The notes: generated by a model from the letters alone, not told the origin. DNA of 64,000 nucleotides from RYN-230 sp963834705 (GCA_963834705.1 CAWICV010000001.1:186001-250000); one strand, 5' to 3'; positions 16,799 through 26,547 are shown, counted from the first letter of the stretch. Program-made: numbers and translations.

Positions 16799-17911
16799 AT
16801 GCATGCACACATCGTCTCGGAGCTGATCGTCTGGGGCGCCGCGGTAGCTGCTCTGATTGTGCTGTGCATCCTGGGGGTACGCGGCCTGCGGCAGCCGGAT
16901 CCGGCGCCTGACGCCACGATGGCCGGCCAGCCCGCGGCGCCCGGGCGGATGATGTCGTTTCAGCAGGCGAGCCCGGCGCGGCGGCGCGGCAACCGCCGGC
17001 CAGCGGACATGCTGCCGCCGGACGCCACCGTCACGTTCGCCGCCGAACGTGCCGCGGCCGACATCGACGACGTCTACGCCGCGCTGGACCGGGACCTGGT
17101 CGGGCTGGAACCGGTCAAGCAGAAGGTGCAGGAGGTCGGGGCGCTGCTGCTGGTGGACAAGGTGCGGTGCCGGTTCGGCCTGGAGGCGCCGCGGCCGAAC
17201 CTGCACATGAGCTTCACCGGCCCACCCGGGACCGGGAAGACCACGGTGGCGCTGCGGATGGCCGAGATGCTGCACCGGCTCGGCTACCTGGAGCAGGGCC
17301 AGCTGGTGCACGCCATGCGCGATGACCTGGTGGGCGAGTTCGTCGGGCAGACCGCGCCGCGGACCAGGCGGGTGCTGGACCGGGCCATGGGCGGGGTGCT
17401 GTTCATCGACGAGGCGTACTACCTGTACCGGGCCACGGACTCGCGGGACTACGGCCAGGAGGTCATCGACATCCTGCTCCAGGTCATGGAGAACGACCGG
17501 GACAAGCTGGTCGTCATCCTGGCCGGCTACAAGGACCGGATGGACGAGTTCTTCCAGGTCAATCCGGGGATGAACTCACGGATCGCACACCACCTCGACT
17601 TCGCCGCCTACGACATGGACGAGCTGGTGTCGATCGGCCGGGTGATGCTGCAGCAGTCCGCCTACTACCTGTCCGACGAGGCCGAGCTGGCCTTCCGCGA
17701 GTACCTGACCTGGCGCAGGAAACAGCCGGAGTTCGCCAACGCACGCAGCGTGCGCAACGAGCTGGAGCACGCCCGGCTCCGGCACGCGCACCGGCTCGCC
17801 ACCGACCTGCACCGCCCCTGGACCCGGGATGACCTGATGCGGCTGGAGCCGGAGGACATCCTGGCCGACGTGCCCGCCGTCACAACGGAGCCGCCACTGC
17901 CCGGCCGGTAG
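16799..17911 (+). CDS. CbbX-like AAA+ ATPase with N-terminal membrane anchor
   Basis: A 370-residue protein. Residues 8-30 form a membrane helix, about 31-85 a basic and flexible linker, and about 90-345 a single AAA+ module close to CbbX/CfxQ (SpoVK group): Walker A GPPGTGKT 141-148, pore-loop region LVGEFVGQTAP, Walker B LFIDEAYYLY, sensor VILAGYKDRMDEFF. CbbX remodels red-type Rubisco, but no Rubisco genes are in this window and the membrane anchor is not typical. The substrate is therefore probably another protein at the membrane. ATG 16799 lacks a strong SD. Confidence 0.85.
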   Translation: MHAHIVSELIVWGAAVAALIVLCILGVRGLRQPDPAPDATMAGQPAAPGRMMSFQQASPARRRGNRRPADMLPPDATVTFAAERAAADIDDVYAALDRDLVGLEPVKQKVQEVGALLLVDKVRCRFGLEAPRPNLHMSFTGPPGTGKTTVALRMAEMLHRLGYLEQGQLVHAMRDDLVGEFVGQTAPRTRRVLDRAMGGVLFIDEAYYLYRATDSRDYGQEVIDILLQVMENDRDKLVVILAGYKDRMDEFFQVNPGMNSRIAHHLDFAAYDMDELVSIGRVMLQQSAYYLSDEAELAFREYLTWRRKQPEFANARSVRNELEHARLRHAHRLATDLHRPWTRDDLMRLEPEDILADVPAVTTEPPLPGR

Positions 17912-18012
17912 GCCGGACCGCCGCTCGCACTGCCCAGCCGGTAAGTGCCCGGCTGGTTGGCATGCCGCCGCCGCGCAGGGATTCGTGCCCGGCATCCTGT
18001 CCCCGCGCCTCG

Positions 18013-18282
18013 CGGACCATCAGTACGGCCGGGCTGGCCCTGGCGGCCGGGTTCGGCCTGCTCGCGCTGGTCCCGCTGACCCAGTTCCGGGAGATCGCGG
18101 TAGCCATGGTGCTGGGCATCGTCATCGACACATTCGTGGCTCGCTCGCTGCTGGTGCCAGCGCTGGTCGTGCTGTTCGGCCGGGCGGGCATGTGGCCCGG
18201 CGGCCGCCGGGTGCCGCGTGAGCCACCGCGGCCGCAGGACGACGCGCCGGCCCCGCTCACTCCGGTGCATACTGAGCGGTAA
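18013..18282 (+). pseudogene. MMPL/RND transporter C-terminal fragment
   Basis: The frame encodes ISTAGLALAAGFGLLALVPL, QFREIAVAMVLGIVIDTFVA and RSLLVPALVVLFGR, which is the last two helices of an actinobacterial MMPL-family RND transporter. The rest of that protein (700 or more residues) is missing and no start or promoter is near. It is a 3' remnant. Its end overlaps the convergent YjbR-like gene. Confidence 0.75.
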
Positions 18283-18643
18283 GCCGCCGCGGTGCGCGGG
18301 CCAGCCAGCCATCGAGCAGCACTTCGCGCAGTTCCGTGCGGGAGACCGCGCTCAGCTTGATGAGCACCGCGGCGTATCCGTCGAAGTGCGGGATGGTGAA
18401 GAACGCCACCGGGTGCGCGGCCAGCAGCGCCTCCTTTTCGCCGAGGTCCTCGACCCGGACGGCCAGGGTGGGCCCGTCTGGTGGGGCCTCGTCGCCGAAC
18501 CGCTTCCGGTCTGCCTGGCTGAATGGCCGCTCCCAGGCGAACGCCTGGCCCGCCACGAACCAGGTCCGGGTGCCGTGCCGCTCGCCCTCGGTGACCTCGG
18601 GCAGTTCGGCCGCCAGTTCGGCCACGTCGTCCGGAGTAGGCAC
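18257..18643 (-). CDS. MmcQ/YjbR family protein
   Basis: A 128-residue protein of the YjbR/MmcQ DNA-binding-fold family: VAELAAELPEVTEGERHGTR, TWFVAGQAFAWERPFS, then VAFFTIPHFDGYAAVLIKLS and VLLDGWLARAPRRL at the end. The function of the family is unknown. GTG 18643-18641 lies 2 bp after the stop of the upstream gene, giving close coupling. Confidence 0.85.
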   Translation of the reverse strand: MPTPDDVAELAAELPEVTEGERHGTRTWFVAGQAFAWERPFSQADRKRFGDEAPPDGPTLAVRVEDLGEKEALLAAHPVAFFTIPHFDGYAAVLIKLSAVSRTELREVLLDGWLARAPRRLTAQYAPE

Positions 18644-18645
18644 GC

Positions 18646-18960
18646 TCAGGCCTTGAACATGGCGGCGATCGGCTCGATGTTGCCGGGCGCGTCCGCCGGG
18701 GCCGAGACGACCAGGGTGGGGTGCCCGGCGTGCTCGGTAACCGCCCAGTCCACGAACGAGCAGCACCCGGCCTCGGCCGCGGCCAGCGCGGACAGCTCGG
18801 CCAGGACACCTGGCCCGGGCTGGTACCGGATCTCCAGCCGGCCCTCGGTACGGCGGGCCACCGGGGCCGCGTCAGCGGCCAGCTGGCGCCAGCGGCGGGA
18901 CCGGTCGGCACCATCAATCGGTCCCAGCGTGCAGGCCAGCGGTAGCGGTAGGTCAGTCAT
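18646..18960 (-). CDS. Conserved small protein with CC-containing motif
   Basis: A 104-residue soluble protein, from MTDLPLPLACTLGPIDGADR to FKA. The segment LSALAAAEAGCCSFVDWAV resembles the ExxCC-F motif found in small actinobacterial proteins often linked to metal or thiol stress, but no activity is established. It is the first gene of a two-gene unit with the YjbR-like protein (2 bp gap). Confidence 0.7.
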   Translation of the reverse strand: MTDLPLPLACTLGPIDGADRSRRWRQLAADAAPVARRTEGRLEIRYQPGPGVLAELSALAAAEAGCCSFVDWAVTEHAGHPTLVVSAPADAPGNIEPIAAMFKA

Positions 18961-18977
18961 GGACCCAGTGCATCACA

Positions 18978-19817
18978 TCAGTTCGGGCCGCCGGTTCCGG
19001 GGTGGATCATCTGGTCGAGGGTCTGCTGCACGCTGTCGGCGGCGGATGGCCGGCCGGCCGGCTCGTGCGATCGGAGCCAGCTGGCATCCCGGCGCTGGGC
19101 CGGGTGGCTGCCCGGATCGGCCGGGCCGCGGGCCAGCGCGACCACGCCGAGCAGCGCGGCCAGCGGGGCGGTCAGCGCGATGAAGTCGGCGGCGGACAGG
19201 TTGCCCAGCGCGGCCAGCGCGCCGGCGAACCCGATGACCAGCACCACCACCACGATCAGCCCCCAGCCGGAGAGGAACAGCCGGAGTGGAAACGGCGGTG
19301 CGGGCGCGGCCACGTCCGGCACCGCGGTGACCGGCTTGGTGCCGCGGCGCTCCATCATGCCGTCGCGGACCCGCACGGTGAGCAGCAGCGTGCCCGGCTG
19401 CTCGGCGATCAGCAGCAGGTCGTCCGGGTAGGCCGGATCGGGGGAGTGCGCCACCGCGCCGCCGCCGACCGACCAGGAGGCCACCTTCCGGTTGCCGGAC
19501 GGCCGGACCCGGTAGCGGGCCTGCTCGCCGGCCAGCACGGTGTCCGGCCCGTCGATGACCACCGGGGGTGCCGGGCCCGCGCCGCCGCTGCCGTTGATGT
19601 GCTCGGTGGCCGGCGCCGGGGCGAGGTCGTCCTCGGCAGAGCGGGGCGCCGCGCCGGTCACAATGAACTGCCGCCGGGCCAGCTGCTCGGCCAGCTGGAT
19701 CTGCCGCGCGTGCACGCTCCATGCCATGCCCACGATCGCGGCGGCCAGCCCGGCGGCGCCGAACCCGAGCAGTCCAGCTACCACCGGATAACTGGCTGCG
19801 ATCACGTCTGCGTGCAT
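18978..19817 (-). CDS. Membrane protein with extracytoplasmic-type beta domain
   Basis: A 279-residue protein with a membrane helix at about 10-33, a linker, a beta-rich region at about 85-170 (DGPDTVLAGEQARYRVRPSG, KVASWSVGGGAV) resembling a PKD/Ig-like fold, two further helices (about 185-205 and 215-235), and a disordered tail. The start is ATG 19817 (MHADVIAASYP). The family is not recognised. It may be a surface-stress or envelope protein, but this is guesswork. Confidence 0.65.
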   Translation of the reverse strand: MHADVIAASYPVVAGLLGFGAAGLAAAIVGMAWSVHARQIQLAEQLARRQFIVTGAAPRSAEDDLAPAPATEHINGSGGAGPAPPVVIDGPDTVLAGEQARYRVRPSGNRKVASWSVGGGAVAHSPDPAYPDDLLLIAEQPGTLLLTVRVRDGMMERRGTKPVTAVPDVAAPAPPFPLRLFLSGWGLIVVVVLVIGFAGALAALGNLSAADFIALTAPLAALLGVVALARGPADPGSHPAQRRDASWLRSHEPAGRPSAADSVQQTLDQMIHPGTGGPN

Positions 19818-19890
19818 GTCCCTATTCAAACACGTTATCGAATACATGGAAAGACTGTTGGACTAGTTCGATCACCTGCGCGGAAGGTGC

Positions 19891-22800
19891 TCAGGCCAGT
19901 TCGCTCACCTGCGCGGCCGGCACCGCACCGTCGGTGTAGGTCACCGTGTTCGCGTGGATGGCGGGCACTCGCGGGCCGGGCAGGATGATCCCGGTCAGGT
20001 TCAGCGGGTCGGCCGCGGACAGCTGGACGGTCTCGCCGGCCAGCCGCTGCTTGCGCACCTCGCGCAGCACGTCGACCGCGTCCGGGTGGGCGAACTGCTC
20101 GCCGCTGAACCCGGTAACGAACCGGCCGCCGCGAATGGTGCCGCGCGCCTCCATCCGGCGGAACGCCCAGAGGATCTCCCGCCACGGCACGGCCAGGTTC
20201 TCCCGGCGGACCAGGTCGCGGAACACCACCCCCCAGCGGACCAGCAACTGCTCGGCGGCCGCCTCGGCCAGTTCGTCCGGGTCGCCGGGGGGCATCGGCT
20301 CGGGCAGCAGCGACCAGCGCCCGGCCGGGCCGGTGCCCTGGGCGTTGTGGCCGAGCGCAGGGCGGCGCAGGCCGCCGCGCAGCCCGCGCCGCTGCGGGTA
20401 GCTGGGCCGGCTGCGGCTGCGCAGCAGCGAGCGGACGGCCCGGAATCCGTCCGCGGTGATCAGGCCGCGGGCCACGCCATCCCACAGCGCCTCGTCCACC
20501 TCGCTGGGCAGGCGGCCGGTCCGGCTGGCCAGGTCCGGCCGGAACAGCGCACCGTGCTGGCGGAGCGCCTCGAGCACGTCGGCGGTACGGCCCGGGCCCG
20601 GCTCGGCCGGGCACAGGTCGCCGCGGGCCACCCGGAGCAGCCAGGGCAGGTCGTCCCGGATGGTCAGCGTGATCGGGGTGGCCCGGGACGGTGCCAGCCC
20701 GGTGCGGCGTGGCTGGGAGTCTGGCCCGGTCGGCTCGCCGGCCTCGGCGCGGAGCGGCGATCCGGGACCGGGGCCGGGGCCCGGGCCGGGGGTAGTCCCC
20801 CGGGGGAGCAGAGCGGGGGCAGTCCCCCGGGGAGGCAGAGCGGGGGGTCGCCCCCCCGGGTCAGCACTGTCGCGCACTGACAGCCGGCCCCAGCTGATCT
20901 GCCCGGAGATGCACAGGTCGTCCAGCCAGTCCCGGCGGTAGCCGGTCACCCTGGCCGTCAGCACGTGGCTCTCCCAGGCGCCGGCGGCCAGCTCGAAACC
21001 CTGCAGTTGCTCGACCACGCTGGTCACGCCGAACCGGCCCTCGCGCTGGGTGCCGGGGGCCACGTGCTGCCAGCGGAGCAGGAACCGCATGAAGTCCCGG
21101 GCGCTGACCGGCTCGATCTCGCGGCGCTGCCGCTGCCGGGTATAGCCATGTACCCGGGCCAGCAGCCGCCGGGCACAGAACTCCTCCGGCGCGTCCGGCG
21201 CGGTGAACTTGCCGCGGACCGCGAAGCCCTCGGCCTCCAGCAGGCCCAGCCCGATCAGCACCAGACCGGCGGACAGCCCGGTCGCGTCACTCAGCACGGC
21301 CGCGGTGGACGGGCCGACGTACTCCAGATGGCCGCGCAGCATGTCGGCCGCGGCCACATCCTCCTCGACCTCGCCGGCGGCGGGTACCGGGCACGGGTGG
21401 TCGGGCTGGACCGGCGCGCCAGGGAACAGCGCCTCCACCGCGGGACGGCGTTCCACCGCGCACCACAGCGGGCCGGCCGGCGACTCGATGGTCACCGCGC
21501 GGGCGTCGTCCACCAGCGCGCCGAACATGTCCTGCCAGTCCAGCTCGGGCCGGTGCGCCAGCACCGTCATCAGCAGATCGTGCAGCTCGTCGGCATCCCG
21601 CGGCTCCGGCCGGACCTGGGCGATCACCCGCTCGATGGCGTCCGGGTCCAGCCGGCCCAGCTCGCGCGCCTCGACCGGCAGCCCGCGGGGCAGCGGCACG
21701 GCCCGGCTGCGCCGCTCCTCCAGCGGGGCGTCGTCCAGGAACGTGAACGGCTGCCCGTTGAGGATCTCGTGGGCCAGCACCGACGGCTCGGTGGTGTCCC
21801 GTACTTCCACCGTGACCGTGCCGGTTTCGATGCCGTGCAGCAGCTCGCGCAGGCCGTCGATGTCCATCGCCTCGTGCAGGCAGTCATGCAAGGTCTGCCG
21901 GACCAGCGGGTGGTCCGGGATGTCCAGCGGGCCGGGGGCCACGTTCTCCTGGCAGGCGGCGAGGGTGGGGAACACCGCCGCCATCAGGTCGTCGGATTCC
22001 ATCCGCTGGATGGCGGGCGGGTTCTTCTTGCCGCCGCGCATCCGCAGCACGGCCAGCGACCGGTTCAGGTTCCACCGCCAGCGGGCCTGGAACAGCGGCG
22101 AGGTGAGCACCGCCTGGCGGACCACCTCCTCCACGGTGGCCGAGGCCAGGAAGTGCGGCACCCGGTCCAGCGGGAAGCTGTGCTGCGGCCCGAGCGAGAG
22201 CAGGATGGCGTCGTCACTGGCCGCGGCCTGCAGCTCGAAGTCGAACGTGACGCAGAACCGCTTGCGCAGCGCCAGGCCGAGCGCCCGGTTGACCCGGGCG
22301 CCGAACGGCGTGTGCCCGACCAGCTGCATGCCGCCGGCCTCGTCGAAGAACCGCTCCAGCACGATGGTGTCCATCGTGGGCAGCACCCCGCCGAGCTGCT
22401 GCTGGCCAGCCGACAGATAAGCCACGATAGTGGCCGCGGCCGCGCCGTCCAGGCCGCATTCGGCCGCGAGCCAGTCTTCGGCGGCCGACGCGGTACTGGC
22501 GTTCAGCAAAATCGCGGTTTGAGCGCGGAGCGTGGAGACTTCCTCGGACAGCTCACGGGTCCGGCCGGGCGCCTCGCCCAGCCAGAACGGGACGGAGGGG
22601 GGCGCGCCGTGTGCGTCCTCGACCCGGACGATGCCCGGCTCGACCCGGCGGATCCGCCACGAGTGCGTGCCGAGCAGGAACACGTCGCCGGCCATTGACT
22701 CGATGGCCCAGTCCTCGTTGACGGTGCCGACCATGGTGTTGTCCGGCTCGGCCAGCACCCGGTAGTCGCCCAGCTCCGGGATGGCCCCGCCCGACGTCAG

Positions 22801-24285
22801 CGCCGCGATCCGGGCGCCGCGGCGGCCGCGCAGCCTGCCCGCCACCCGGTCCCGGTGCAGCCAGGCGGCGCGGCGGCCGCGGCCGGTGCGGATGCCCTCG
22901 GAGACCAGCTCGGCCACGTCGTCGAAGTCTTCGGCGGACAGCCGTTCGAACGGGGCCGCCCGGCGGGCCAGCGCGAGCAGGTCGTCCTCGGCCCAGTCCG
23001 CGGCCGCGCACTCGGCGATCATGTGCTGGGCCAGGATGTCCAGCGGCCCGTCCGGCATGATGAGGGCGTCCAGCCGGCCCGAGTGCACCCCGCGCAGCAG
23101 CGCGGCGCATTCCACCAGTTCGTCGCGGGACGTCGGGTACAGCCGGCCCGCCGGGGTGCCGGTCCGGGTGTGGTTGGACCGGCCGACCCGCTGCAGGAAC
23201 GTGGCGAAGCTGCGCGGCGACCCGATCTGGCAGACCAGCTCCACCGGGCCGATGTCGATGCCCAGCTCCAGGGACGCGGTGGCGACCAGGGCGCGCAGGT
23301 CACCGGCCCGCAGCCGGGCCTCGACCCGCTGCCGCCGGCCGGCGGACAGGCTGCCATGGTGCGCCGCGACCTGATCGTCGCCAAGCCGCTCGCCGAGCTG
23401 GTGAGCGACCCGCTCCGCCATCCGGCGGGTGTTCACGAACACCAGCGTGGTGCGGTGCCCGGCGACGTGCCCGGCGATCATGTCCAGGACCTGGCCCATC
23501 TGGTCGCTGGACGCGACCGCGCCCAGCTCGTCGTCGGGCAGCTCGATGGCCAGGTCCAGGTCGCGCTGGTGCCCGGAATCCACGATCGCGCACCGCGGCG
23601 ACCCGTCCGGCTCCGACCGGTCCGGCCCCGCGCCGACCAGCAGCCGGGCCACCTTCTCGATCGGCCGCTGGGTGGCGGACAGGCCGATCCGCTGCACCGG
23701 CCGCCCGGCCAGGTGATCAAGCCGCTCCAGGGTCAGCGCCAGGTGCGAGCCGCGCTTGTTGCCCGCGACGGCGTGGATCTCGTCCACGATCACCGCGACG
23801 ACCGGGCGCAGCATGGCCCGCGCGCGGTCCCCGGTGACCAGCAGGTACAGCGACTCCGGGGTGGTGATCAGGAAGTCCGGCGGCCGCTTGAGCATCGCGG
23901 CCCGCTCGGCCGCGGCGGTGTCGCCGGTGCGCACCGCCACCCGGATGTCCGGCGCGGTCAGGCCCAGCCCGGCCGCCACTTCGGCGATCTCCGTGAGGGG
24001 CCGCTCCAGGTTCTGCCAGATGTCTACCGCGAGGGCCTTGAGCGGGGATACGTACACCACCTGCGGGCCGCTGCCGGGCTCCTGGCCGGCCTGCTGCGCC
24101 CGGTACAGCCGGTCGATGCAGACCAGGAACGCGGCCAGCGTCTTCCCGGACCCGGTGGGCGCGGCGATCAGGGTGTGCCGGCCCGCGTCGATCTCCTGCC
24201 AGGCCCCGGCTTGCGGCTCGGTCGGGCCGGCCGGGAACCGCTTCTCGAACCAGGCCCGGACCGCGGGATGGAACAGCTCAAGCAT
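19891..24285 (-). CDS. lhr: Lhr-type ATP-dependent DNA helicase
   Basis: A 1464-residue superfamily-2 helicase. Walker A APTGSGKT 42-49, DEIH box 168-171, motif III SATQ, motif VI QRVGRSNHT, then the Lhr winged-helix and large C-terminal domains, matching the mycobacterial Lhr layout (3'-5' helicase induced by DNA damage in mycobacteria). A low-complexity Pro/Gly/Arg-rich stretch at about residues 1135-1195 (GPGPGPGPG and repeated LPPRGT-like units) interrupts the C-terminal part and comes from a G/C-tract repeat at 20760-20870. The length is near the family norm. Confidence 0.92.
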   Translation of the reverse strand: MLELFHPAVRAWFEKRFPAGPTEPQAGAWQEIDAGRHTLIAAPTGSGKTLAAFLVCIDRLYRAQQAGQEPGSGPQVVYVSPLKALAVDIWQNLERPLTEIAEVAAGLGLTAPDIRVAVRTGDTAAAERAAMLKRPPDFLITTPESLYLLVTGDRARAMLRPVVAVIVDEIHAVAGNKRGSHLALTLERLDHLAGRPVQRIGLSATQRPIEKVARLLVGAGPDRSEPDGSPRCAIVDSGHQRDLDLAIELPDDELGAVASSDQMGQVLDMIAGHVAGHRTTLVFVNTRRMAERVAHQLGERLGDDQVAAHHGSLSAGRRQRVEARLRAGDLRALVATASLELGIDIGPVELVCQIGSPRSFATFLQRVGRSNHTRTGTPAGRLYPTSRDELVECAALLRGVHSGRLDALIMPDGPLDILAQHMIAECAAADWAEDDLLALARRAAPFERLSAEDFDDVAELVSEGIRTGRGRRAAWLHRDRVAGRLRGRRGARIAALTSGGAIPELGDYRVLAEPDNTMVGTVNEDWAIESMAGDVFLLGTHSWRIRRVEPGIVRVEDAHGAPPSVPFWLGEAPGRTRELSEEVSTLRAQTAILLNASTASAAEDWLAAECGLDGAAAATIVAYLSAGQQQLGGVLPTMDTIVLERFFDEAGGMQLVGHTPFGARVNRALGLALRKRFCVTFDFELQAAASDDAILLSLGPQHSFPLDRVPHFLASATVEEVVRQAVLTSPLFQARWRWNLNRSLAVLRMRGGKKNPPAIQRMESDDLMAAVFPTLAACQENVAPGPLDIPDHPLVRQTLHDCLHEAMDIDGLRELLHGIETGTVTVEVRDTTEPSVLAHEILNGQPFTFLDDAPLEERRSRAVPLPRGLPVEARELGRLDPDAIERVIAQVRPEPRDADELHDLLMTVLAHRPELDWQDMFGALVDDARAVTIESPAGPLWCAVERRPAVEALFPGAPVQPDHPCPVPAAGEVEEDVAAADMLRGHLEYVGPSTAAVLSDATGLSAGLVLIGLGLLEAEGFAVRGKFTAPDAPEEFCARRLLARVHGYTRQRQRREIEPVSARDFMRFLLRWQHVAPGTQREGRFGVTSVVEQLQGFELAAGAWESHVLTARVTGYRRDWLDDLCISGQISWGRLSVRDSADPGGRPPALPPRGTAPALLPRGTTPGPGPGPGPGSPLRAEAGEPTGPDSQPRRTGLAPSRATPITLTIRDDLPWLLRVARGDLCPAEPGPGRTADVLEALRQHGALFRPDLASRTGRLPSEVDEALWDGVARGLITADGFRAVRSLLRSRSRPSYPQRRGLRGGLRRPALGHNAQGTGPAGRWSLLPEPMPPGDPDELAEAAAEQLLVRWGVVFRDLVRRENLAVPWREILWAFRRMEARGTIRGGRFVTGFSGEQFAHPDAVDVLREVRKQRLAGETVQLSAADPLNLTGIILPGPRVPAIHANTVTYTDGAVPAAQVSELA

Positions 24286-24338
24286 CAGATGAACAGTAAC
24301 CCGGCCCCCCGACAGGATGGTCCGGCCAGAATGTGGTC

Positions 24339-24733
24339 ATGTCCCGCGGCCCGCTGCACCACGTCGAGCTGTGGGTGCCCGACCTGGCCCGGGCGGTGGC
24401 CAGCCTGGGCTGGCTGCTGGAAGCGCTCGGCTACCAGCTGAACCAGGACTGGCCCAACGGGCGCAGCTGGCAGCTCGGCCGACCTACCTGGTGGTCGAGC
24501 AGTCCCCGGCGCTGACCAGCGGCACGCACGACCGGCTGAATCCCGGGCTGAACCATCTCGCCTTCCACGCCGGGACCATCGCCGAGACCGGCCAGCTGGT
24601 GGCCGAGGCCCAGCGGCACGGCTGGACGCTGCTGTTCCCGGACCGGCACCCGCCCGCGGGCGGCCCGGACAGCTACGCCGGCTACCTGGCCAACGCCGAC
24701 GGCTTCGAGGTGGAGCTGGTGGCCAGCACCTGA
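24339..24733 (+). pseudogene. VOC/glyoxalase-family protein with frameshift
   Basis: The first frame from ATG 24339 gives SRGPLHHVELWVPDLARAV and SLGWLLEALGYQLNQDW. From about 24480 the match continues in another frame: TYLVVEQSPALT, GLNHLAFHAGTIAETGQLVA, and the end ANADGFEVELVAST. One base appears to be missing between 24478 and 24484. Joined, the product is a normal-length VOC domain with its metal-ligand His and Glu positions. It may be a sequencing error rather than decay. The 3' end overlaps the convergent MFS gene. Confidence 0.75.
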
Positions 24734-25941
24734 CCGGCCCGGGGCAGCAGCAGCGGGGTGCCCAGCAGGAGCAGGCCGGCCGCCGCGATCGCGATCCGCG
24801 GGCTGGTCAGCGTGGCCAGCACCCCCCACAGCGCGGTCAGCGCGGCGATGGTGAGGTTCTTGGTCACCTGCCACGCGGACAGCACCCGGGCCACCCGGTC
24901 CTGGCCGGTCTGCTCCAGCCGGTAGGTCGCGTACAGCGGGTTGAACACGCCCATGCAGGTGACCAGCCCGAACTGGACGCCGATGACCAGCACGAGGCCG
25001 CCCACGCCGGGGCCGATGAAGGCCAGCCAGACCGGCCAGCCGGCGCTCAGCGTCCCGGCGGTGATCATGACGCGGTGCAGCCCGAACCGGGCGGCCAGCC
25101 GGCGGGCCAGCCGGGCGCCGAGCAGGCCGCCCGCACACGGCGCGGCGAACGCCAGGCCGTACTGCCACGGGGCGAAGTGCAGCCGGCCGAGCATGAGCAC
25201 CGCGAGCAGCGGCTCGGTGGCCAGGATCAGCCCGCCGACCAGGATCGAGTAGGCCAGCAGCGGCCGCAGCGTCGGGTGGGCCAGGGTGTACCGCCACCCG
25301 CTGAGCAGGTCCGCGCCGCGCAGCCGGTCCGCCCCGGCCCGCTCCGGGCGCAATGGGCGCGCCTCGTGTCGACCGATGGCGGTGATCCCGGCCGCCGACA
25401 GCAGGTAGCTGACCGCGTCGGCCGCCGTGGTGACTACCGGGCCGAGCAGCCCGATCAGCGCCCCGCCGAGCGGCGGGCCGAGCACGCTGGAGGTCCACAT
25501 GGTGGCTTCGAACCGGCTGTTCGCGACCAGCAGGTCCGGGCCGTGCACGAGCGTTTTGAGGAACGCGCCGCTGGCCGAGTTGAACGCGATCTTGGCCGCG
25601 GCCACGATGACCGACACGGCCAGCAGCTGGGCGAAGCTGAGCCAGCCGAGCGCGTACGCGGCCGGGATGGTCAGCAGCGCCGCGAACCGGATCAGGTCCA
25701 TCGCGATCATCACCGGCCGCTTGCGGCGGAACTCCACCCACGGGCCGAGCGGGACCGCGACCACCGCGCCCACGGCCAGCCCGGCCGCGGACAGCGCGGA
25801 CACCTCGGCCGGCCCGGCGTGCAGCACCCGGATCGCGATCAGCGGGAACGCGCCGAAGCCGAGCCACGAGCCGTACGTACTGACCGCGTACGCCGTGTAG
25901 AGCCACCCGAACTGCCGCCCCAGCGATCGCCTGGCCACCAT
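24682..25941 (-). CDS. MFS transporter
   Basis: A 419-residue protein with twelve predicted helices, of the MFS_3-type (enterobactin exporter-like) group common in Actinomycetes: LGRQFGWLYTAYAVSTYGSW at the N-terminus and FRRKRPVMIAMDLIRF as the loop 2-3 motif. The start at ATG 25941 is chosen because resemblance starts there; a longer frame to 26001 has basic non-family residues. The C-terminal end overlaps the VOC gene by 52 bp. The substrate is unknown. Confidence 0.85.
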   Translation of the reverse strand: MVARRSLGRQFGWLYTAYAVSTYGSWLGFGAFPLIAIRVLHAGPAEVSALSAAGLAVGAVVAVPLGPWVEFRRKRPVMIAMDLIRFAALLTIPAAYALGWLSFAQLLAVSVIVAAAKIAFNSASGAFLKTLVHGPDLLVANSRFEATMWTSSVLGPPLGGALIGLLGPVVTTAADAVSYLLSAAGITAIGRHEARPLRPERAGADRLRGADLLSGWRYTLAHPTLRPLLAYSILVGGLILATEPLLAVLMLGRLHFAPWQYGLAFAAPCAGGLLGARLARRLAARFGLHRVMITAGTLSAGWPVWLAFIGPGVGGLVLVIGVQFGLVTCMGVFNPLYATYRLEQTGQDRVARVLSAWQVTKNLTIAALTALWGVLATLTSPRIAIAAAGLLLLGTPLLLPRAGQVLATSSTSKPSALAR

Positions 25942-26082
25942 GCCCAGGATCAAATCGGCCACGGCGCAATGGAGCAAACAACCACGCGGCCGGCGCGTCA
26001 CAACTATCTGCCGTACGGCTAAGGTCAGGCGCCCACGCCGACCTGCTCCGGCAGCGGATCGACGGGGCGACCGGGGTGTGAG

Positions 26083-26547
26083 CTAGGGCTGGGCCGCCTC
26101 GACCAGCCGGGCCAGCTTGTCCAGGGCCATCCGGGTGCCGGTCTCATTGTCGGCCGGCGGGATCTTATCCGGGATGCCCTCGTGCACGACCAGCACGCTG
26201 GTGCCGCCGTCCGCGTCGGTCAGCGTGGTCGTCACGGTCATCTCGCCGCGCAGCTCAGGATCTTGGGTCTCGAACTCCAGTACCTCGACCACCTGCTGGT
26301 CCGGCACCAGCCGGGCGAACCGGCCGTGGTAGGTGTTGGTGTGCCCGGCCGTCTTGCCGGTCCCGGTCGGGGCGTGGTAGCTGAGCGACACCCGGAACAC
26401 CCCGCCCTCCTGGGCCTGCCACTCGTGCACCTGGCTGCTCATGCCGTCCGGCACCCGCCACGCGGCGACCGCGCCCGGATCGAGCAGGGCCCGGTAGACG
26501 GCCAGGCGCGGCGCGTTCATCTGCCGGGTTTGCTGGGTCGTGTACAT
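26083..26547 (-). CDS. SRPBCC/AHSA1-like protein
   Basis: A 154-residue START-fold protein: APRLAVYRALLDPGAVAAWR at the N-terminus (AHSA1 signature), GRFARLVPDQQVVEVLEFE in the middle and RMALDKLARLVEAAQ at the end. These proteins bind hydrophobic ligands; the ligand is unknown. ATG 26547-26545 is the family-consistent start. It is divergent from the broken PQQ-repeat gene. Confidence 0.85.
   Translation of the reverse strand: MYTTQQTRQMNAPRLAVYRALLDPGAVAAWRVPDGMSSQVHEWQAQEGGVFRVSLSYHAPTGTGKTAGHTNTYHGRFARLVPDQQVVEVLEFETQDPELRGEMTVTTTLTDADGGTSVLVVHEGIPDKIPPADNETGTRMALDKLARLVEAAQP

Noticed and set aside
16799..17911. Calling the CbbX-like gene a Rubisco activase
   Set aside because: No Rubisco gene is visible and the N-terminal membrane anchor is unusual, so only the family is named.
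20965..22698. 577-codon plus-strand frame inside lhr
   Set aside because: Antisense shadow of the Lhr helicase, which has clear motifs on the minus strand.
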